Shown in pieces: positions 27,601 to 39,502 of a DNA stretch of 64,000 nt; the first letter of the stretch is position 1, and each line of letters starts with the position of its first letter. The notes beneath the pieces are model-generated. The model was given only the letters and a program-made list of their open reading frames with translations, did not search any database and was not told the origin of the DNA. The stretch comes from Hydractinia symbiolongicarpus (lineage: Eukaryota > Cnidaria > Hydrozoa > Anthoathecata > Hydractiniidae), in contig NC_079877.1 in the NCBI RefSeq assembly GCF_029227915.1, positions 6,760,001-6,824,000 on the forward strand. The letters run 5' to 3'. The translations under genes and the position numbers were made by a program.

Positions 27601-30600
27601 CCAGGGAGTAAACTCATTTCCCGAACGATTTTTTAAATTATTTTTTCACCAGTAAAACGCATGAGACTTGTAGTTTTTAAAAATGTTTTCATTTTTGATG
27701 AGACGCTGAATAAAAGAAGTTTGATTTCCCGTAAATCCCGGACTCGCCCGTATAGTCAAAAGTATACAAAGAAAGTACCCAGGGAGTAAACTCATTTCCC
27801 TAACGATTTTTTAAATTAGGTTTTCACCACATAAACGCACGAGACTTGTAGGTTTTAAAAATGTTTACATTTTTGATGAGACGCTGAATAAAAGAAGTTT
27901 AATCGCAGGCAAACGAAAACCCGCGATTTCCCCTAAATCCCGGCACGACCCGTATGGTCAAAAGTATACAAAGAAAGTACCCAGGGAGTAAACTAATTTC
28001 CCGAACGATTTTTTAAATTAGTATTTCACCACTAAAACGCACGAGACTTGTAGTTTTTAAAAATGTTTTCATTTTTGATGAGACGCTGAATAAAAGAAGT
28101 TTAATCGCCAGCAAACGATAACCTGCGATTTTCCGTAAATCCCTTACTCGGCCCGTATAGTCAGAAGTATACAAAGAAAGTACCCAGGGAGTAAACTCAT
28201 TTCCCTAACGATTTTTTAAATTATTTTTTCTCCAGTAAAACGCATGAGACTTGGAGTTTTCAAAAATATTTTCATTTTTGATGAGACGCTAAATAAAAGA
28301 AGTTTAATCACCGGCAAACGCAAACCCGCGATTTCCCCTAAATCCCGGACACGACCCGTATGGTCAAAAGTATACAAGGAAAGTACCCAGGGAGTAAACT
28401 CATTTCCCGAACGATTTTTTAAATTAGGTTTTCACCACATAAACGCACGAGACTTGTAGTGTTCAAATATGTTTTCATTTTTGATGAGACGCTGAATAAA
28501 AGGAGTTTAATTGCCGGCAAACGAAAACCCGCGATTTCCCGTCGAATGTATATAAAGAAAGTACCCAGGAAGTAAACTTATTTCCCGAACGATTTTTTAA
28601 ATTAATTTTTCACCACTAAAACTCATGAGTCTTGTAATTTTTAAAAATGTTTTTTTATTTTTGATGAGACGCTGAATAAAAGAAGTTTAATCGCCGGCAA
28701 ACGAAAACCCGCGATTTCCCGTAAATCCCCGACTCGGAAAGTACCCAGGGAGTGAACTCATTTCCCGAACGATTTTTTAAATTATTTTTTCACCAGTAAA
28801 ACGCATGAGACTTGTAGTTTTTAAAAATGTTTTCATTTTTGATGAGACGCTGAATAAAAGAAGTTTGATTTCCCGTAAATCCCGGACTCGGCCCGTATAG
28901 TCAAAAGTATACAAAGAAAGGACCCAGGGAGTAAACTCATTTCCCGAACGATTTTTAAATTAATTTTTCACCACTAAAACGCATGAGTCTTGTAGTTTTT
29001 AAAAATGTTTTCATTTTTGATGAGACGCTGAATAAAAGAAGTTTAATCGCCGGCAAACGAAAACCACTCGATTTCCCGTAAATCCCCGACTCGGCTCGTA
29101 TAGTCAGAAGTATACAAAGAAAGTACCCAGGGAGTAAACTCATTTCCCGAACGATTTTTAAATTAATTTTTCACCACTAAAACGCATGAGTCTTGTAGTT
29201 TTTAAAAATGTTTTCATTTTTGATGAGACGCTGAATAAAAGAAGTTTAATCGCCGGCAAACGAAAACCCACGATTTCCCGTAAATCCCCGACTCGGCCCG
29301 TATAGTCAGAAGTATACAAAGAAAGTACCCAGGGAGTAAATCCATTTCTCGAACTATTTTTTAAATTAGGTTTTCACCACTTAAACGCACGAGACTTGTA
29401 GTTTTTAAAAATGTTTTCATTTTTGATGAGACGCTGAATAAAAGAAGTTTAATCGCCGGCAAACGAAAACCCGCGATTTCCCCTAAATCCCGGACACGAC
29501 CCGTATGGTCAAAAATACACAAGGAAAGTACCCAGGGAGTAAACTCATTTCCCGAACGATTTTTTAAATTAATTTTTCACCACTAAAACTCATGAGTCTT
29601 GTAATTTTTAAAAAGGTTTTTTATTTTTGATGAGACGCTGAATAAAAGAAGTTTAATCGCCGGCAAACGAAAACCCGCGATTTCCCGTAAATCCCCGACT
29701 CGGAATGTACCCAGGGAGTAAACTCATTTCCCGAACGATTTTTTAAATTATTTTTTCACCAGTAAAACGCATGAGACTTGTAGTTTTTAAAAATGTTTTC
29801 ATTTTTGATGAGACGCTGAATAAAAGAAGTTTGATTTCCCGTAAATCCCGGACTCGGCCCGTATAGTCAAAAGTATACAAAGAAAGGACCCGGGGAGTAA
29901 ACTCATTTCCAGAACGATTTTTTAAAATATTTTTTCAGCACTAAAGCGCATGTGACTTGTAGTTTTCCAAAATGTTTTCATTTTTGATGAGACGCTGAAT
30001 AAAAGAAGTTTAATCGGCGGCAAACGAAAACCCGCGATTTCCCGTAAATCCCCGACTCGGAAAGTACCCAGGGAGAAAACTCATTTCCCGAACGATTTTT
30101 TAAATTATTTTTTCACCAGTAAAACGCATGAGACTTGTAGTTTTTAAAAATGTTTTCATTTTTGATGAGACGCTGAATAAAAGAAGTTTGATTTCCCGTA
30201 AATCCCGGACTCGGCCCGTATAGTCAAAAGTATACAAAGAAAGTACCCAGGGAGTAAACTCATTTCCCTAACGATTTTTTAAATTAGGTTTTCACCACAT
30301 AAACGCACGAGACTTGTAGGTTTTAAAAATGTTTACATTTTTGATGAGACGCTGAATAAAAGAAGTTTAATCGCAGGCAAACGAAAACCCGCGATTTCCC
30401 CTAAATCCCGGCACGACCCGTATGGTCAAAAGTATACAAAGAAAGTACCCATGGAGTAAACTAATTTCCCGAACGATTTTTTAAATTAGTATTTCACCAC
30501 TAAAACGCACGAGACTTGTAGTTTTTAAAAATGTTTTCATTTTTGATGAGACGCTGAATAAAAGAAGTTTAATCGCCAGCAAACGATAACCTGCGATTTT

Positions 30601-33600
30601 CCGTAAATCCCTTACTCGGCCCGTATAGTCAGAAGTATACAAAGAAAGTACCCAGGGAGTAAACTCATTTCCCTAACGATTTTTTAAATTATTTTTTCTC
30701 CAGCAAAACGCATGAGACTTGGAGTTTTCAAAAATATTTTTATTTTTGATGAGACGCTAAATAAAAGAAGTTTAATCGCCGGCAAACGCAAACCCGCGAT
30801 TTCCCCTAAATCCCGGACACGACCCGTATGGTCAAAAGTATACAAGGAAAGTACCCAGGGAGTAAACTCATTTCCCGAACGATTTTTTAAATTAGGTTTT
30901 CACCACATAAACGCACGAGACTTGTAGTGTTCAAATATGTTTCATTTTTGATGAGACGCTGAATAAAAGGAGTTTAATTGCCGGCAAACGAAAACCCGCG
31001 ATTTCCCGTAAATCCCCGACTCGGAAAGTACCCAGGGAGTGAACTCATTTCCCGAACGATTTTTTAAATTATTTTTTCACCAGTAAAACGCATGAGACTT
31101 GTAGTTTTTAAAAATGTTTTCATTTTTGATGAGACGCTGAATAAAAGAAGTTTGATTTCCCGTAAATCCCGGACTCGGCCCGTATAGTCAAAAGTATACA
31201 AAGAAAGGACCCAGGGAGTAAACTCATTTCCCGAACGATTTTTAAATTAATTTTTCACCACTAAAACGCATGAGTCTTGTAGTTTTTAAAAATGTTTTCA
31301 TTTTTGATGAGACGCTGAATAAAAGAAGTTTAATCGCCGGCAAACGAAAACCCACGATTTCCCGTAAATCCCCGACTCGGCTCGTATAGTCAGAAGTATA
31401 CAAAGAAAGTACCCAGGGAGTAAACTCATTTCCCGAACGATTTTTAAATTAATTTTTCACCACTAAAACGCATGAGTCTTGTAGTTTTTAAAAATGTTTT
31501 CATTTTTGATGAGACGCTGAATAAAAGAAGTTTAATCGCCGGCAAACGAAAACCCACGATTTCCCGTAAATCCCCGACTCGGCTCGTATAGTCAGAAGTA
31601 TACAAAGAAAGTACCCAGGGATTAAACTCATTTCCCTAACGATTTTTTAAATTATTTTTTCTCCAGCAAAACGCATGAGACTTGGAGTTTTCAAAAATAT
31701 TTTCATTTTTGATGAGACGCTGAATAAAAGAAGTTTAATCGCCGGCAAACGCAAACCCGCGATTTCCCCTAAATCCCGGACACGACCCGTATGGTCAAAA
31801 GTATACAAGGAAAGTACCCAGGGAGTAAACTCATTTCCCGAACGATTTTTTAAATTAGGTTTTCTCCACATAAACGCACGAGACTTGTAGTGTTCAAATA
31901 TGTTTTCATTTTTGATGAGACGCTGAATAAAAGGAGTTTAATTGCCGGCAAACGAAAACCCGCGATTTCCCGTAAACCCCGGGCTTGGCCAGTACAGTCG
32001 AATGTATATAAAGAAAGTACCCAGGAAGTAAACTCATTTCCCGAACGATTTTTTAAATTAATTTTTCACCACTAAAACTCATGAGTCTTGTAATTTTTAA
32101 AAATGTTTTTTTATTTTTGATGAGACGCTGAATAAAAGAAGTTTAATCGCCGGTAAACGAAAACCCGCGTTTTCCCGTAAATCCCCGACTCGGAAAGTAC
32201 CCAGGGAGTGAACTCATTTCCCGAACGATTTTTTAAATTATTTTTTCACCAGTAAAACGCATGAGACTTGTAGTTTTTAAAAATGTTTTCATTTTTGATG
32301 AGACGCTGAAGAAAAGAAGTTTGATTTCCCGTAAATCCCGGACTCGGCCCGTATAGTCAAAAGTATACAAAGAAAGGACCCAGGGAGTAAACTCATTTCC
32401 AGAACGATTTTTTAAAATATTTTTTCAGCACTAAAGCGCATGTGACTTGTAGTTTTCCAAAATGTTTTCATTTTTGATGAGACGCTGAATAAAAGAAGTT
32501 TAATCGGCGGCAAACGAAAACCCGCGATTTCCCGTAAATCCCTGACTCGGCCCGTATAGTCAGAAGTATACAAAGAAAGTACCCAGGGAGTAAACTCATT
32601 TCCCTAACGATTTTTTAAATTAGGTTTACACCACATAGACGCACGAGACTTGTAGGTTTTAAAAATGTTTACATTTTTGATGAGACGCTGAATAAAAGAA
32701 GTTTAATCGCAGGCAAACGAAAACCCGCGATTTCCCCTAAATCCCGGCACGACCCGTATGGTCAAAAGTATACAAGGAAAGTACCCAGGGAGTAAACTCA
32801 TTTCCCAAACGATTTTTTTAAATTATTTTTTCACCACTAAAATCCATGAGACTTGTAGTTTTCAAAAATGTTTTTATTTTTGATGAGACGATGAATAAAA
32901 GGAGTTTAATCGCCGGCAATCGAAAACCCGCGATTTCCCGTAAATCCCTGACTCGGCCCGTATAGTCAGAAGTATACAAAGAAAGTACCCAGGGAGTAAA
33001 CTCATTTCCCTAACGATTTTTTAAATTATTTTTTCTCCAGCAAAACGCATGAGACTTGGAGTTTTCAAAAATATTTTCATTTTTGATGAGACGCTGAATA
33101 AAAGAAGTTTAATCGCCGGCAAACGAAAACCCGCGATTTCCCCTAAATCCCGGACACGACCCGTATGGTCAAAAGTATACAAGGAAAGTACCCAGGGAGT
33201 AAACTCATTTCCGGAACGATTTTTTTAAATTATTTTTTCACCACTAAAACGCATGAGTCTTGTAGGTTTTAAAAATGTTTACATTTTTGATGAGACGCTG
33301 AATAAAAGAAGTTCAATCGCAGGCAAACGAAAACCCGCGATTTCCCCTAAATCCCGGCACGACCCGTATGGTCAAAAGTATACAAGGAAAGTACCCAGGG
33401 AGTAAACTCATTTCCCAAACGATTTTTTTAAATTAGTTTTTCACCAGTAAAACGCATGAGACTTGTAGTTTTTAAAAAATTTTCATTTTTGATGAGACGC
33501 TGAATAAAAGAAGTTTAATCGCCAGCAAACGATAACCTGCAATTTCCCGTAAATCCCGGACTCAGCCCGTATAGTCAAAAGTATACAAAGAAAGTACCCA

Positions 33601-35570
33601 GGGAGTAAACTCATTTCCCGAACGATTTTTAAAATTAGTTTTTCACCAGTAAAACGCATGAGACTTGTAGTTTCAAAAATGTTTTCATTTTTGACGAGAC
33701 GCTGAATAAAAGAAGTTTAATCGCCGGCAAACGATAACCTGCGATTTCCCGTAAATCCCGGACTCGGCCATATAGTCAAAAGTATACAAAGAAAGTACCC
33801 AGGAAGTAAACTCATTTCCCGAACGATTTTTTAAATTATTTTTTCAGCACTAAAACGCAGGAGACATGTAGTTCTCAAAAATGTTTTCAGTTTTGATGAG
33901 ACGCTGAATAAAAGAAGTTTAATCGCCGGCAAACGAAAACCCGCGATTTCCAGTAAATCCCGGACTCGGCCCGTATAGTCAAAAGTATACAAAGAAAGTA
34001 CCCAGGGAGTAAACGCATTTCCCGAACGATTTTTTAAATTATTTTTTCACCACTAAAACGCACGAGACTTGTAGGTTTTAAAAATGTTTACATTTTTGAT
34101 GAGACGCTGAATAAAAGAAGTTTAATCGCAGGCAAACGAAAACCCGCGATTTCCCCTAAATCCCGGACACGACCCGTATGGTCAAAACTATACAAGGAAA
34201 GTACCCAGGGAGTAAACTCATTTCCCGAACAATTTTTTTAAATTATTTTTTCACCACTAAAACCCATGAGACTTTTATTGTTCAAAAATGTTTTCATTTT
34301 TGATGAGACGATGAATAAAAGGAGTTTAATTGCCGGCAATCGAAAACCCGCGATTTCCCGTAAATCCCGGACACGACCCGTATGGTCAAAAGTATACAAG
34401 AAAAGTACTCAGGGAGTAAACTCATTTCCCGAACGATTTTTTAAATTAGGTTTTCACCACATAAACGCACGAGACTTGTAGGTTTTAAAAATGTTTACAT
34501 TTTTGATGAGACGCTGAATAAAAGAAGTTTAATCGCAGGCAAACGAAAACCCGCGATTTCCCCTAAATCCCGGACACGACCCGTATGGTCAAAAGTATAC
34601 AAGGAAAGTACCTAGGGAGTAAACTCATTTCCCGAACGATTTTTTTAAATTATTTTTTCACCACTAAAACCCATGAGACTTGTATTGTTCAAAAATGTTT
34701 TTATTTTTGATGAGACGATGAATAAAAGGAGTTTAATCGCCGGCAATCGAAAACCCGCGATTTCCCGTAAATCCCTGGCTTGGCCAGTATAGTCGAATGT
34801 ATATAAAGAAAGTACCGATGGAGCAAACTCATTTACTGAACGATTTTTTAAATTAATTTTTCACCACTAAAACGCATGAGTCTTGTAGTTTTTAAAAATG
34901 TTTTCATTTTTGATGAGACACTGAATAAAAGAAGTTTTATCGCCGGCAAACGAAAACCCGCGATTTCCCGTAAATCCCCGACTCGGCCCGTATAGTCAGA
35001 AGTATACAAAGAAAGTACCCAGGGAGTAAAATCATTTCCCGAACGAGTTTTGAAATTAGTTTTTCACCAGTAAAACGCATGAGACTTGTAGTTTTTAAAA
35101 ATGTTTTCATTTTTGATGAGACGCTGAATAAAAGAAGTTTAATCGCCGGCAAACGATAACCTGCGATTTCCCGTAAATCCCGGACTCGGCCGTATAGTCA
35201 AAAGTATACAAAGAAAGTACCCAGGGAGTAAACTCATTTCCCGAACGATTTTTTAAATTATTTTTTCAGCACTAAAACGCAGGAGACATGTAGTTCTCAA
35301 AAATGTTTTCAGTTTTGATGAGACGCTGAATAAAAGACGTTTAATCGCCGGCAAACGAAAACCCGCGATTTCCAGTAAATCCCGGACTCGGCCCGTATAG
35401 TCAAAAGTATACAAAGAAAGTACCCAGGGAGTAAACTCATTTCCCGAACGATTTTTTAAATTATTTTTTCACCAGTAAAACGCATGAGACTTTTAGTTTT
35501 CAAAAATGTTTTCATTTTTGATGAGACGCTGAATAAAAGAAGTTTAATCGCCGGCAAACGAAAATCCCGG

Positions 35571-35605
35571 ATAATTTCAGTATTTTTTAAGCAATCAACC
35601 CATAA
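35571..35605 (-). pseudogene. Candidate truncated last exon (exon 9) abutting the satellite
   Basis: On the minus strand a polypyrimidine-rich acceptor (TTTTTGTCCAG) ends at about 35,607, and exon sequence would start at 35,606. Joined to the donor at the end of exon 8, the phase works: two bases plus one make a lysine codon, followed by LWVDCLKNTE. Within about 15 codons the reading enters Sat-1 sequence with no stop, so the natural 3' end is missing. If exon 8 instead uses its own TAA at 35,778-35,780, this exon does not exist. The choice of last exon is inference. Confidence 0.4.
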
Positions 35606-35781
35606 CCTGGACAAAAATTAAAATTACAAAATATTGTAAATTTGAAAATTTAAGTATTAAAGGTGTATTTTTAAATTCAAATGTGTGAACTGTTAAACTT
35701 TTTGTAACTAGGTAGACAAAGATATAATTTACCCTTAGATATATGTGGTAATAAAGGTGTATTTTAAGATATATACATTAC

Positions 35782-36001
35782 TTTTTCAGGTAATCCTCTT
35801 CCTGATTTAATGTCCACGATCGGAAATGATGCAACTTCAATGTGCTGTCTAATGGTAATTTTTCTTCATTTTTTATGAAAATACCTGTTGGTGTTTCTTC
35901 CCACCACTTGTGACTGTCCAAAATGAAGTCAGCGATACGTTTAAGATATGTTTCGTGATTTCTTGGGTATTCTTTTATCCAGTCAAATGGGATCAGTGTG
36001 C
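35782..36001 (-). CDS. Exon 8 of the broken gene
   Basis: An acceptor TTTTTTAG precedes base 36,001. The preceding exon ends with one base of a glycine codon and this exon supplies the other two, giving AMAG-TLIPFDW across the junction. The frame stays open and encodes a tryptophan- and histidine-rich stretch (WIKEYPRNHETYLKRI, HKWWEETPTG, LHHFRSWTL). It ends in YLKK followed by TAA at 35,778-35,780. The same place carries a plausible donor, AA/GTAATG, so the exon may instead splice onward to the candidate exon at 35,606. Intron 7 is 36,002-36,412. Confidence 0.75.
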
Positions 36002-36412
36002 CTAAAAAATGGCAATAGGTACATAAATTTTAATTCAATATTAGCAAGAAAATCTTAATTTGTCCTTAAGAATAACTAAATTTCCTAATTTTTACATCAA
36101 ATTTGTCCAATATTTGTTTAATTATAGATTATAGATACTAGTCGATAAGGCCTGTGGAAAAATCCACTGAGGAGGCAGGATAAAAACGAAAAAGAAGCGT
36201 TAAAATTGTTTTAACGTCAAAGTTTGGTAAATTACAGAACAAAATTATAAGCGATGTTTTATAGAATTTGTTAAAGAAAATTGTAAGGAATATAATCGTC
36301 TTTGTAAAAGTCACGGACAGACAGACAGAAGCTCCGCATTATTATAAGATATGAATTATATAGGTTACATTTTTGCAAAATGTTTTCCAAGGGACTGAAT
36401 GAAAATTAATAC

Positions 36413-38145
36413 CTGCCATTGCATTACTAAATGGTTTGTACAATTCCTTGAATTCTTTTTCTTCTCTTTCTTCCAGCTCAATACCCTCATTTAACTTTTC
36501 TGCTGCTTGCAATCGAATTATTGCATTGGCTATAATGTTATCACCATGATTGTTAGATGTTAACTTAGTGAAGGTTTTCAATGGATTGAACATGGCTTCC
36601 TCCTTCTCAGTATTAGCTGTACGCCCAGAGATCAATCGTAATTGAGTACAGGAATGACGCATTAAGGAGTGGTAGTAAACACCGAAGAATTTCCGTGATG
36701 TCAATGACTTCAAGCTACCCTTTATATAGATTTTAGTCAGCATTGAGTGAATATGTGTTGCATTAATCAATCTCAATATGACTGGAGTGCTTCGTTCTTT
36801 ATCAGGAAGGTATAAAATTTCCTGTATTTCAAATAGAGTTGTCAACATTTTCACAGCAAAAGTATCTTCCAAATTTTTTATAGCCCAATTTGTGGCTATC
36901 AATAAGCTTCTTCTATAGTCACTAGAATTTTTAGCCTCTTTGTTGTTGAACGAACTATCAATAATTTTAATTAGCTCTTGCTTTTTGTCAATGTGGTGTG
37001 GAAGTTCATTGTATATGTTTTTTATGTAATTGGATATGTCGTGTAATGGTTCATTGTTTAATACTTCGTATTTTCCAAGGTTCACTTCCTCCAGTGTATT
37101 GTTAATGTTCTCAAACATTAATGCTGGTAATCGTTGTATACCATGGACACTTTCAAGTAAAAGGGATTGTAGCTCTTTAAGTGTTGTGGAGCACGAGAAT
37201 TGTATTTTTCTTTGGTGAATGTAATGAATTAGTTAATCTTTTTTTAAGTTCTGGAAAACTTTCACCTTGCCATCATGGAGTGCATCAGTGGCACGTATTG
37301 TCATCTTCACCTGAGCCATTCTATCATGCAGTGATAAATGATCCAAGTTGTATGAATGGACCATACTGCTTGCACAATCAGCATGAATTCCACAAGAGTG
37401 ACAGTAAAAATTTCCGCCCTTTTGTTGCCCTGCTTCAAAAGCTGCAGCTGGACTATCACCCTTGAAAATTCTCATAACATCAGTGATGTTGAATTCTTTT
37501 TCAACTGGTGATGTTATCTTCAAAATATCTTCCAGTCGATCACTACTGTATAGCAGCTGCTGGTCATTAGAAGGACATCTAGCTAACAGGTAAAACTCTG
37601 GCTTCTCTACTGTAGCTTGAATGTTGACCTTTTTGTTAGTCTTTTTCATGTATTCCTCATCTGTATAAAACACTGCTGGGTCATACATGCATGAAACTAA
37701 CATTAGAAGGTGACTATGACTGGCAAGAGATGAACCATCATGCCAACACATCAAGTGCCTTGTTCTTTCTATCTCCTGAACCTTTTTAATAATGTCTTCA
37801 TGACTGACCAGCTTGTCAAACTCATTTACACTTTTTAGAAAATTAATTGGTTCTTCTATTTCCATTCCGTACAATTGTTCATCAGTGTGAAGCCTCATAT
37901 ATTGCCTATGTTTTCTTAGCATGTCACGTCTGATATCTGACAGTTCCATTTTCCTACCCAAGATTTCTACAGTTTATTCAACAACTTTGCTGTTTCGAAG
38001 TACAACTTTTTCAAACTTTTGAGGCACAATGAGGTGACCTAAGTTGTAATCTCCACTGGCAATTTTTTCTTTTAATTTTTCAGTTACTTGTTGATTCGTA
38101 ACTTCTACGGGTATCGACAGATCTTTGAAGTTTGGAACGTTCAAC
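36413..38145 (-). CDS. Exon 7, the large core exon, interrupted by two TAA codons
   Basis: This single frame runs from the acceptor CTCTTCAG (exon starts 38,145) to the donor GCAG/GTATTAA (exon ends 36,413), 1,733 bp. The order of motifs is: RLNVPNFKD; VTNQQVTEKLKEKI; LGRKMELSDIRRDML; LMCWHDGSSLASHSH with CMYDPAVFY (about 37,670-37,755); a Cys/His cluster FYCHSCGIHADC with LDHLSLHDR (about 37,325-37,410); VHGIQRLPALMF; NEPLHDISNYIKNIY; RKFFGVYYHSLMRHS and ISGRTANTEKEEAMFN (about 36,590-36,700); and IIRLQAAEKLNEG. TAA at 37,974-37,976 and TAA at 37,233-37,235 both fall between blocks that stay in the same frame. They are therefore substitutions rather than frameshifts. The histidine/aspartate and cysteine clusters could bind metal, but no enzyme family is claimed. 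Confidence 0.78.
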
Positions 38146-38227
38146 CTGAAGAGAATGTTGTACATAAATATTAGCAAAGTTGGGACGAGGTTTGGTTAAA
38201 AAGAAAACAATTAGTAAGTAGATATAC

Positions 38228-38365
38228 CTTCGTTTTTTCTTCTAATTCTTGTGAAACTATCATTAATATCATTAGCAGTAACACAGCAGCGGAATCTGTT
38301 AATGTTGCAACCACATAACATCAGCAGTTCTTTCATTATCTGCCCAGCATTGGCAGGTGTAATAC
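38228..38365 (-). CDS. Exon 6 of the broken gene
   Basis: Acceptor TATTTCAG lies before 38,365 and donor GAAG/GTATAT after 38,228. It encodes ITPANAGQIMKELL, a cysteine-rich LMLCGCNINRFRCC, and a basic end (FTRIRRK). Its incoming phase matches exon 5 exactly. Its outgoing phase does not match exon 7: exon 7 needs two bases from this exon but only one remains. One extra A in the six-A run near 38,232-38,237 would restore the phase, so a one-base loss, real or technical, is likely. Confidence 0.7.
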
Positions 38366-38437
38366 CTGAAATATATATAATCATTTAAGCCTAAGTACAC
38401 GTTTTTTTAAAAGAACACTAAAATGTTCTTAACATAC

Positions 38438-38588
38438 CATTTTTGCTCTTCAAATTGTACCGTCTTGCCAAATCAGTGAAATTTATTTTAAATTCATCTG
38501 GATATTTGTTAATTTCAGTTATACAATCTTGTTGCTCCCATGTGTACTGCTGAAGATCACCAGTATGTGAATGTGGTCTTTTCATACC
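38438..38588 (-). CDS. Exon 5 of the broken gene
   Basis: Acceptor ATTTCTAG precedes 38,588 and donor AATG/GTATGTT follows 38,438. The open frame begins GMKRPHSHTGDLQQY and continues through WEQQDCITEINKYP and FTDLARRYNLKSKNG. It enters in phase 0 from exon 4 and leaves one base, which joins exon 6 as a glycine codon (KNG-ITP). The ARRYNLKSK segment resembles a helix-turn-helix-like or basic stretch, but I see no diagnostic motif. Confidence 0.75.
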
Positions 38589-38696
38589 CTAGAAATATGT
38601 TCAAAACAGATGACAAGCTGTGATCATTAAATAACATGGATTTTAGTATAAGTGTAAGTTATCATTTGGTGATTGATATGCAGCTGTTGCACTTAC

Positions 38697-38814
38697 AGCT
38701 CTTATTTTTTCTAACTCGTCTGAAGTTCTTCGTATTGCATTCTGTTTACTTTCAAAACCAGCTCGCAGTCGCAATTTGTTTCGGTTACGTAAAGAAACGG
38801 GTACACCAAATGTT
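38697..38814 (-). CDS. Exon 4 of the broken gene
   Basis: Acceptor TTTTTTAG precedes 38,814. The donor GCT/GTAAGT after 38,697 is close to consensus. It encodes a strongly basic stretch, TFGVPVSLRNRNKLRLRAG, then ESKQNAIRRTSDELEKI. The first codon is completed by AG from exon 3 (VVER-TFG), and the last codon ends in phase 0, matching exon 5. The plus-strand open frame over the same bases is a shadow. Confidence 0.75.
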
Positions 38815-39016
38815 CTAAAAAATGAATAATATGATGATTTAATCTGATTCTATCTTTTTTAGGAGAGATTACAAGACGAAAACACGCTTAATCTCGAATA
38901 ATCATCGCGAATGTAAAATAATAAATAATCTTGCACCCGTGGTGACAAAGATAGTTACAATTTTTGTATATGAAAACTTTGTTTGTTCATTTTAGTACCT
39001 CTGCCTCCATACATAC

Positions 39017-39195
39017 CTTTCTACTACTGTTTCGCTCCACTGATTTTCAATGTCAAGTTTTACAGCATTGACCAGCTCGTTCTTCTCTTTCTTCTCATTC
39101 TTTATCACCATTGTCTTAAAGTGTGACGTGAAGGAAAGATTATGATTTGCTTTGAATTCATCATCTAATTTTTGAAGAGTTGCCTTGGTCTGCGC
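39017..39195 (-). CDS. Exon 3 of the broken gene
   Basis: Acceptor ATTTTTAG precedes 39,195, and donor AAAG/GTATGTA follows 39,017. It encodes AQTKATLQKLDDEFKANH, then SFTSHFKTMVIKNEKKE and NAVKLDIENQWSETVVER. It is lysine/glutamate-rich and could be helical or coiled-coil. It enters in phase 0 and leaves two bases for exon 4. Confidence 0.72.
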
Positions 39196-39502
39196 CTAAA
39201 AATATTTTTAAGATTAATTGATACAACTTAGCCATTTCATAGAACAATTTTATAAGAATGAAAGATGTCCCGTGATTTTTTACATGCGTATCCAAAATGA
39301 ACACCAAACGTATATTTTTACTTTCGGACTTCTGGTCGTAACTTGTAACTCTGATTTCCGGCTTTATTGGTTATTATGAACGCAACTTCTCTTTTTCTCA
39401 TTTTGATTATGCCGAATGAAAATAGACATAAAGCTGGGAACGAGTTTGTTATTAAAGACCAGTGGAATACAGGAGGTCATCTGGTATTTTTAATTAACGT
39501 AC

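Larger units (their letters stand above)
8382..35570 (+). repeat. Sat-1 satellite array, main forward segment (about 134 monomers)
   Basis: Continuous head-to-tail 203-bp monomers in forward orientation. Each carries the ATGAGACTTGTAG box, an inverted repeat (stem TCAAAAATG, loop TTTT, stem CATTTTTGA), GACGCTGAATAAAAG, the palindrome GCCGGC, and AAAGTACCCAGGGAGTAAACTC. Subfamilies differ around the CCCGTATAGTC region (GTATGGTCAAAAG, GTATAGTCAGAAG, or AGTATAGTCGAATG). The array ends at about 35,561-35,570, within GGCAAACGAAAA/TCCCGG, in mid-monomer. No gene is supported anywhere in it. Confidence 0.96.

Noticed and set aside
1-35570. CRISPR-like array
   Set aside because: The repeats are 203 bp, contiguous and without unique spacers. 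This is satellite DNA in an animal genome.
37233-37961. A separate gene starting at 37,961
   Set aside because: The apparent start is a TTG codon, which is not credible in an animal nuclear gene. The frame is the same as that upstream of the TAA at 37,974, so it is the continuation of exon 7.
37233-37976. Reassigned TAA (read as an amino acid)
   Set aside because: Only two such codons, both in a gene with other lesions, and the sequence is otherwise animal-like. Simple decay is the cheaper explanation.
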